From Olivibacter sp. XZL3 (GTDB taxonomy: Bacteria > Bacteroidota > Bacteroidia > Sphingobacteriales > Sphingobacteriaceae): a DNA stretch of 64,000 bases. Positions 58,865 through 64,000 of the stretch are shown in pieces. The DNA is taken from the NCBI RefSeq assembly GCF_004368405.1, contig NZ_SBJH01000067.1:62001-126000 (forward strand), given 5' to 3'. How positions within the stretch are numbered: the first letter of the stretch is position 1; the number at the start of each line of letters is the position of its first letter. A program made the position numbers and the translations under genes. Below the pieces are notes generated by a model. That model did not search any database, had not been told where the DNA came from, and was given only the letters and a program-made list of their open reading frames with translations.

Positions 58865-61800
58865 CTATTCCCAACTACCCCTTACTTTTGTACCAACAAA
58901 TGGATCGTTCTTAATAGATAAATAGACATCGATCTCCTGTTGTAGCTCTTCGACATGGGAAATGATCCCAACAATCCTGTTCTCATTTCTCAGCGTTTTT
59001 AATGTGTCAAAAGCGACAGATAAGGATTCTTTGTCCAAGGATCCAAAGCCTTCATCCAAAAAGAAGAAATTCTGCTTTGCACGGTTCTGTTGCTGTACAG
59101 ATTCTGCCAAAGCTAAGGCCAACGACAAAGACGCCTGAAAAGTTTGTCCACCTGATAAGGTTTTGGCTAGCCTCGTTTTACCATCATTTAGATAATCTCT
59201 TACCTGAAACTCATTCCGCTCTGTAACTTCTAATCTTAATTGCTGTTGGGTCAGCTTATAGAAGCGTTTGTTCGCTGCTTCACACAATTGCTGCAAATAA
59301 ATCGTTGATATATAACTTACAAAACCACTTCCTTTAAAGAGATTCTTTAAAACACTTAAATTATCAGCCCGTTGCCGCACCTGTTGTAAAGCCTGTTGTA
59401 ATTTCCGTTTTTCGTCAAGCTGCCTTAAGAGCCCATCGTAGTTGGCCTTAGCTGTGGCATATTCTTCTTTTTTTTGATTTAACTGTTCCTTGACCGCCTG
59501 ACATAAATTGGATGCCTTCAAAAACAGCTGCTCCTCATAGTACTTATCTTTGGCAGTCGCCGACAACTTGCTATACTGTGCCTTAGCGTTGTATAACTGC
59601 TGAAAAAAGTGCTCCACATCGGTTCTCACCTCTTCTACAGCAATCGCCAAGCCCAACAATGCTTTGACTTCGGCCAAGGCGCCGAATTTCGATTGCTCCA
59701 ATGCCTGCTGCAGCTGCTGCTCCACAAATAGCAATCGCTCTTGCTCTGCCGAGATGCTCTCGTTTACCGCTTGCAGTCTAGTTTCCAAAGCGACTTGAAG
59801 CTGTTGCTTTTCCTGTACCTGCTTTTGCAGCCTTTCATAAGATTCAATGATGCCATTGTACTCGCTATCTATTTTTGCGAGGTGCTCTTCTAAAGCGCTG
59901 GCATCATAGGTATAGACCTCCTCCTCCGACATATCCTGTAACTGCCTTACGAGCAAATCCAATGCGCCCGTCTTTGCGCGTTCCTCCCCAATAATTTGCT
60001 GAATTACCCGCTCGTATTGATTGCGATCTGCCTCCGCCTTTTTGAGGAGCTGTTCGTTCTCGGCAATTTCTTCCTCGAGCAGCACGATCTCTTCTTCCGT
60101 TTTTTTATGGGCCATTAGCGATTGGTCAATTGCGCCAATGTCGTCTTTGCTATAAAGAGGGTCCCAACTAAATGAATTGAAATGCTTTCGCATGGCCTCG
60201 TCGTCTGCTTCGTATCTCACTTGCGCTTCATCTCGGTTTTTAACAACACTCAACCGTTTCACGTCCCATAGTTCAAGTTGGCGCAACCGTTCGCGCACTG
60301 CGTTTTTATTATGCTTAAGCCCTTCATAACGATCATTTAACTCTTGAAGGTGATTTTCTACGTCTTCCAAAACGAGGATCTGAGGATGCGTCGACGACCC
60401 GCAAAGTGGACAAGGCTCCCCTCTATGCAGTGCGGCCACATAATCGCCAAGTTTTATCTGCATCTTCATACTGGCCATTTCATTTGAGAGCTTTTCCAGC
60501 TCGGAGTCTATTGCCGCTAGTTGCTGATTTAACGACTCTTCGGGATTTCCTTTAATAGCGCCTGCCCCATTGGCTAAATCGGTTAGGCTGTCCTCCACTT
60601 CTTTTAGGTGCTCATTAATTTCATCTAATGCGAGGCGACTCGCCTGTCTATTTTTTTCAAGCAGTGTCAGCGAGCTAAACCAATTCTTTACTTCCGACAA
60701 AACTGTGAAATCCGGCTTTCCACTCCGCTTCTCTTTCAACTTTTCGCGGAGCGCCAGGTTTGTTCGCTCACGATGATCTTTCTCTTGTTGCGCCTTCTCA
60801 ACAAATACCTTACCCTTAACGATTCTTTCTCTCAAACGTATCGTCTCCCCTCTTAATTGCAATAGCTGCAAAGCAGTCCGATAATCACTTCGCTGCCGGT
60901 TAAGCTGTTCGAGCGCCTGATACTGCTGGATAACATTAGCAAACTCTTGCTGTAACTCCATCAAGGAGGTTTCACAAATTTTTAACTTGTGCTGATAGTC
61001 CTTCAGGCTTTCATTCCTTCTGGCTATCCCTAAGGCTAGTTCTTCCGCACGTTGTAAATTGGCCTTAAAATGGCGTTCACAATACTCATAGTCGCTTAAA
61101 CGTTGTTTGAGTGCCTGAAACTCTTCTGACCTCGAAGTCAATCGACTATACAGTTCTTCAGCAGTCTTTAACTCTTCAAACAATCGTTTCAGCGACTCCT
61201 GCTCTTTTAAGTCATTTTCCTTTCTTTCCAGTTCGACAATTAACGCTGAAATCTCATCCGCCATAAGCTGCAATTCTTTGCCAGCGGAGTCTATATGCGC
61301 CTCACTTACATGCTCGAAGACCGAAAGTCGCCCGTTTAAGCGTTGCATAATTTCACTATTCTTTCGTTCAAGAGACGCTGTTTGCTGGAAAAACTCAAAC
61401 CGATCCAACTGAAAGATATCTTTCAGCATGTCTGTGCGCGCTTTGTCTGTTAACTGTAAGAACTCTTGAAATTTGCCTTGCGGAATAATGATGGTCCGCC
61501 TGAAGTTCTCATAACTTAGCCCTAATAGCGACTCAGCGGTTGTTCCTGCCAATGGTTCCCAAGTAGCCCCCTTATCAATGTATGCAGATCGGTCGAAGGT
61601 GTTCACTTTCTCGAATTTCTTTCCGTGCCGCTTTCCTTTTACCACAAAGCGATACCGCTTTTCATCGAAGTTACTAAAAACGAAATCGATCAGCAATTCG
61701 TCGGATTTGAGATTCATCATATTGTAATTTCGATCGTCCCGGGTATTCAGTCGCTCGGTCTCACCATATAATGCAAAGGCGATCGCTTCCAATATCGACG

Positions 61801-61924
61801 ACTTTCCGGATCCTACGGCGCCAAAAATACCAAACAGCTGTCCTTCGATTAAGCGATCGAAATGGATCGTCTGTTCTTGCTGATAGGAAAAAAGTCCTTT
61901 TATCGTTAAAGAAATTGGTATCAT
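58865..61924 (-). CDS. sbcC: Exonuclease subunit SbcC
   Basis: A 1019-residue SMC-like ATPase. The N-terminal Walker A is IFGAVGSGKSSILEAIAFALYG near residue 35. Long coiled-coil arms (residues about 190-450 and 600-850) flank a zinc hook PCPLCGSSTHP near 505 (CxxC). The C-terminal lobe has LAKTLSGGQTFQASLSLALALAESV near 925 (signature) and NFFFLDEGFGSLDKESL near 965 (Walker B with the D-loop). With SbcD it forms the Mre11-Rad50-type complex that trims hairpins and protein-blocked DNA ends. It overlaps sbcD by 4 bp (ATGA). Confidence 0.95.
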   Translation of the reverse strand: MIPISLTIKGLFSYQQEQTIHFDRLIEGQLFGIFGAVGSGKSSILEAIAFALYGETERLNTRDDRNYNMMNLKSDELLIDFVFSNFDEKRYRFVVKGKRHGKKFEKVNTFDRSAYIDKGATWEPLAGTTAESLLGLSYENFRRTIIIPQGKFQEFLQLTDKARTDMLKDIFQLDRFEFFQQTASLERKNSEIMQRLNGRLSVFEHVSEAHIDSAGKELQLMADEISALIVELERKENDLKEQESLKRLFEELKTAEELYSRLTSRSEEFQALKQRLSDYEYCERHFKANLQRAEELALGIARRNESLKDYQHKLKICETSLMELQQEFANVIQQYQALEQLNRQRSDYRTALQLLQLRGETIRLRERIVKGKVFVEKAQQEKDHRERTNLALREKLKEKRSGKPDFTVLSEVKNWFSSLTLLEKNRQASRLALDEINEHLKEVEDSLTDLANGAGAIKGNPEESLNQQLAAIDSELEKLSNEMASMKMQIKLGDYVAALHRGEPCPLCGSSTHPQILVLEDVENHLQELNDRYEGLKHNKNAVRERLRQLELWDVKRLSVVKNRDEAQVRYEADDEAMRKHFNSFSWDPLYSKDDIGAIDQSLMAHKKTEEEIVLLEEEIAENEQLLKKAEADRNQYERVIQQIIGEERAKTGALDLLVRQLQDMSEEEVYTYDASALEEHLAKIDSEYNGIIESYERLQKQVQEKQQLQVALETRLQAVNESISAEQERLLFVEQQLQQALEQSKFGALAEVKALLGLAIAVEEVRTDVEHFFQQLYNAKAQYSKLSATAKDKYYEEQLFLKASNLCQAVKEQLNQKKEEYATAKANYDGLLRQLDEKRKLQQALQQVRQRADNLSVLKNLFKGSGFVSYISTIYLQQLCEAANKRFYKLTQQQLRLEVTERNEFQVRDYLNDGKTRLAKTLSGGQTFQASLSLALALAESVQQQNRAKQNFFFLDEGFGSLDKESLSVAFDTLKTLRNENRIVGIISHVEELQQEIDVYLSIKNDPFVGTKVRGSWE

Positions 61925-63144
61925 TCGTTTACTTGTTCAGCTCTTACTTCTTTAAACAATGCCATTAATTCGTCATTGGGTTGTTGGCCACTTTTGAAAC
62001 TAAAATATTGGGCGAATAATTCTTCGATAGACAGACTTAGGTCGATCGTTTTAGCTCCGTCTGCCGCGCCCAATTTATTTCTTATTTCAGGAATGATCGT
62101 TACAATTCCTCCGTGTGCTTGTAGAAGTTGCTTCCGATCTTCAGCATGCATAAAATCGTCGCTTACCATGGTAAGTTCAATCCAAGCGTCACCACATTGT
62201 TGCAGCCAATTCACCGCTTCTGGGATCGTTTCAAAACGTTTTCTATATAAGGGCTTTCCGCTAGTTAATGGCAACTTTTCAAAATAGGCCTTTTTCCCGG
62301 GCTCTGCTTTTATAAACACTACATTCTTTTGTTGTCCGGCTTCGGCAAAACTATAGCAAAGTAGACTGCTACTATAAACGATCGGCAATCGATTCTTGTC
62401 TATTTCCTGATAGCGATGTAAATGGCCCAGCGCTACATATTGTAGGCTTTCAGGTATATTTTCACTGTAAATCGCTTGTGCACCGCCGATATGCAATATA
62501 GGTTTTTCATCAGCAGGCTCCTCAGGAGGAAGCTCTCCCTTTTTCATTACAAAGAGGTGTGCCATCAGTATATTCACACCCTGATCATCACAGTACTTGG
62601 TGGCAAGTTGCTGCCAATGCCCCCCCAGCACGTTTCTCATTTCCTCCTCTTCGTTACCGACGCCGAGAAACGTTTTCATACGATATTCATTAGCGTAAGG
62701 AGTCAAAAGTAAACGGAGCGGATATCGGTAGCCGGGAACCTGTAATTCAATAAAACCGGGCTCGCTCTTTATAATCCGAAAGCCACCGCATAGTTCCCCC
62801 GTAGCTATTGCTGCATGAGGGTAACCGGCAAATATGATCCCGCATTCGCGAGCCAATACATCCGGCGCGTCTATCCTATCTGGTGAATCGTGATTGCCGG
62901 CAATGGCAATAACAACCCGTTCGCCATTCTTGCTTAGGCATTTTAAACTTTTGTACAACAACTCCACCGCCTCAACCGCTGGGTTAAACGCATCAAACAG
63001 GTCGCCGGCCACCAACACCACATCAACCTCATGTTTGTCGGCCAAAGCGATAAGCTCGTCAAGCACTGCCTGCTGCTCCTCCAATCGTGAATATTTGTCA
63101 AGTCTTTTTCCTAAGTGCCAATCGGCAGTATGAAGTAATTTCAT
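61921..63144 (-). CDS. sbcD: Exonuclease subunit SbcD
   Basis: A 407-residue Mre11-type nuclease: LLHTADWHLGKRLDKYS at the start (D-x-H metal ligands), VLVAGDLFDAFNP near residue 47 (GD), VVIAIAGNHDSPDRIDAPD near 78 (NHD), LMAHLFVMKKGE near 185 (H) and VALGHLHRYQEID near 225 (GHxH). Full length for the family. The ATG at 63144 gives the conserved MKLLHTADWHLG start; 25 in-frame residues encoded further upstream are hydrophobic and unlike SbcD. Translationally coupled to sbcC. Confidence 0.95.
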   Translation of the reverse strand: MKLLHTADWHLGKRLDKYSRLEEQQAVLDELIALADKHEVDVVLVAGDLFDAFNPAVEAVELLYKSLKCLSKNGERVVIAIAGNHDSPDRIDAPDVLARECGIIFAGYPHAAIATGELCGGFRIIKSEPGFIELQVPGYRYPLRLLLTPYANEYRMKTFLGVGNEEEEMRNVLGGHWQQLATKYCDDQGVNILMAHLFVMKKGELPPEEPADEKPILHIGGAQAIYSENIPESLQYVALGHLHRYQEIDKNRLPIVYSSSLLCYSFAEAGQQKNVVFIKAEPGKKAYFEKLPLTSGKPLYRKRFETIPEAVNWLQQCGDAWIELTMVSDDFMHAEDRKQLLQAHGGIVTIIPEIRNKLGAADGAKTIDLSLSIEELFAQYFSFKSGQQPNDELMALFKEVRAEQVNE

Positions 63145-63236
63145 AGGTCCATTATAACCATAATAAGTAAAAAACCGAAATTTTTTATAAACAGATTTAG
63201 ACAATCTGAAGGAATTCATAACGAAGCGGCGATTAA

Positions 63237-63267
63237 TTGTATAATCGCTTCAAATTGGCTAAGTTTG
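63237..63267 (+). promoter_or_regulatory. Promoter before the TauE/SafE gene (TTG-N20-TAAGTTTG)
   Basis: TTG (63237-63239) followed after 20 nt by TAAGTTTG (63260-63267). Transcript start expected near 63274, 12 nt before the ATG at 63286. Confidence 0.65.
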
Positions 63268-63285
63268 GGCCAAAACCCAGCATTA

Positions 63286-64000
63286 ATGACAGTATTAACT
63301 TTTACCCTCATTCTGTTACTCGGAGCGTGCTGCGCGGGATTTGTTGGATCTCTTACCGGGCTCGGTGGCGGTGTGATCATCATTCCTTTACTTACAGTTG
63401 TTTTAGGCGTCGATATACATTACGCAATCGGTGCTGCTCTCGTTTCCGTAATTGCTACCTCGTCCGGATCCGCAGCCGCCTACGTACGGGAAGGCATCAC
63501 CAACATGCGTTTAGGAATGTTCCTGGAAATAGCTACCACAGCAGGAGCCGTCGGCGGTGCCTTGCTGGCTTCGGTGGCACCAACTAGCTTCATTGCTGTC
63601 TTATTTGGGTTTACTTTGATATTTTCTGCATTAAATTCATTACGTAAAAAAGAAGAACATAACGTAAAAAACTCAAGTCCTTTGGCGCTGGCGCTTAAAT
63701 TGCCCTCGACCTACCCGACACCTTCGGGACCTATAGCCTACGGCACCAAAAACGTGGTCGGCGGCTTTAGTATGATGGGATTGGCAGGCATGCTTTCCGG
63801 CCTACTTGGAATCGGCTCCGGCGCATTCAAAGTGATTGCAATGGATAATATAATGCGTATTCCTTTTAAGGTATCAACAACGACAAGCAATTTTATGATG
63901 GGTGTTACGGCAACTGCCAGCGCGGTCATTTATTTACAAAAGGGATACATTGAACCCGATATTTGCATGCCGGTAGTGATAGGCGTTCTATTGGGTGCCA
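63286..64000 (+). CDS. Sulfite exporter TauE/SafE family permease (N-terminal part)
   Basis: The first 238 residues of a TauE/SafE permease; the gene runs past the right edge. Hydrophobic helices: TFTLILLLGACCAGFVGSLTGLGGG, which carries the family GLGGG motif near residue 25; VIIIPLLTVVLGVDIHYAIGAALVSVIATSS; a loop with SLRKKEEHNV; and the second-half repeat GMLSGLLGIGSGAFKVIAMD near 170, which has the internal GIGSG counterpart. The family moves sulfite, taurine-derived sulfonates or other small anions across the inner membrane. The two half-repeats are typical. Own promoter immediately upstream. Substrate unknown. Confidence 0.88.
   Translation, partial: MTVLTFTLILLLGACCAGFVGSLTGLGGGVIIIPLLTVVLGVDIHYAIGAALVSVIATSSGSAAAYVREGITNMRLGMFLEIATTAGAVGGALLASVAPTSFIAVLFGFTLIFSALNSLRKKEEHNVKNSSPLALALKLPSTYPTPSGPIAYGTKNVVGGFSMMGLAGMLSGLLGIGSGAFKVIAMDNIMRIPFKVSTTTSNFMMGVTATASAVIYLQKGYIEPDICMPVVIGVLLGA

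Noticed and set aside
1-64000. CRISPR arrays, rRNA, insertion sequences, prophage
   Set aside because: No regularly spaced repeats, rRNA-like segments, transposase or integrase frames, or phage structural genes were found on either strand.

Overview
The window looks like chromosomal DNA of a Bacteroidota bacterium, most likely from the Sphingobacteriaceae (Pedobacter/Olivibacter-like). The evidence is a TonB-type outer-membrane beta-barrel protein with an N-terminal carboxypeptidase-regulatory-like domain, DUF4142 lipoproteins, a LytTR kinase/regulator pair, and several promoters of the Bacteroidota form TTG-N20-TAnnTTTG. Most genes also lack a clear Shine-Dalgarno sequence. No phage, transposase, integrase, CRISPR array or rRNA was seen. 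The taxonomic placement is inferred from gene content and was not tested by search.

Layout. 1-10 kb: small hydrophilic proteins, a FRG-domain protein, an SRPBCC membrane protein, a DUF72 protein, two GH13 enzymes (one trehalose-synthase-like, one alpha-glucosidase), a short-chain dehydrogenase, a small lipoprotein, a KTSC protein and a tandem universal stress protein. 10-17.5 kb: a nucleotidyltransferase/metallophosphoesterase pair, two LuxR-type regulators, a GNAT acetyltransferase, an AI-2E/PerM-type transporter with a small winged-helix gene, and a non-F420 LLM flavin oxidoreductase. 18-26.8 kb: a compact glycan cassette in two convergent transcription units. The plus unit is carbamoyltransferase, GT2, GT9. 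The minus unit, read 5' to 3', is a GT4-GmhA fusion, GmhB, HldE, GT9. Together these could make ADP-D-glycero-D-manno-heptose and build a carbamoylated, heptose-containing product. 27-34 kb: a baeRF7-like protein, two DUF4142 lipoproteins, a GH3-type acyl-acid amido synthetase, a HExxH metalloprotease, a DUF2383 four-helix protein and a third LuxR-type regulator. 34-48.9 kb: a UvrD-like helicase, a zinc alcohol dehydrogenase, an OmpA lipoprotein, a Tat-type Gfo/Idh/MocA oxidoreductase, a cold-shock-domain fusion, a large FAD/Fe-S dehydrogenase, a cation/proton antiporter and a LytTR two-component pair. 49-64 kb: purL, a Cys-like tRNA with an abnormal anticodon loop, the beta-barrel protein, a DUF6496 protein, an orphan histidine kinase, tRNA-Gly, SbcCD and the start of a TauE/SafE permease.

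Taken together, roughly the first 34 kb resembles a general stress/persistence island. Trehalose/glucan enzymes, USP, DUF4142, DUF2383, KTSC, DUF72 and SDR proteins, a sealed heptose/carbamoyl glycan cassette and LuxR-type regulators are packed together with few housekeeping genes. From about 49 kb the content becomes core-genome-like (purL, tRNAs, sbcCD). The observations most worth follow-up are the heptose-carbamoyl cassette with its GT4-GmhA fusion, the Cys-like tRNA lacking U33, the LuxR-type regulators without a phospho-acceptor aspartate, the nucleotidyltransferase/phosphoesterase pair, and the cold-shock domain fused to an unknown helical region.
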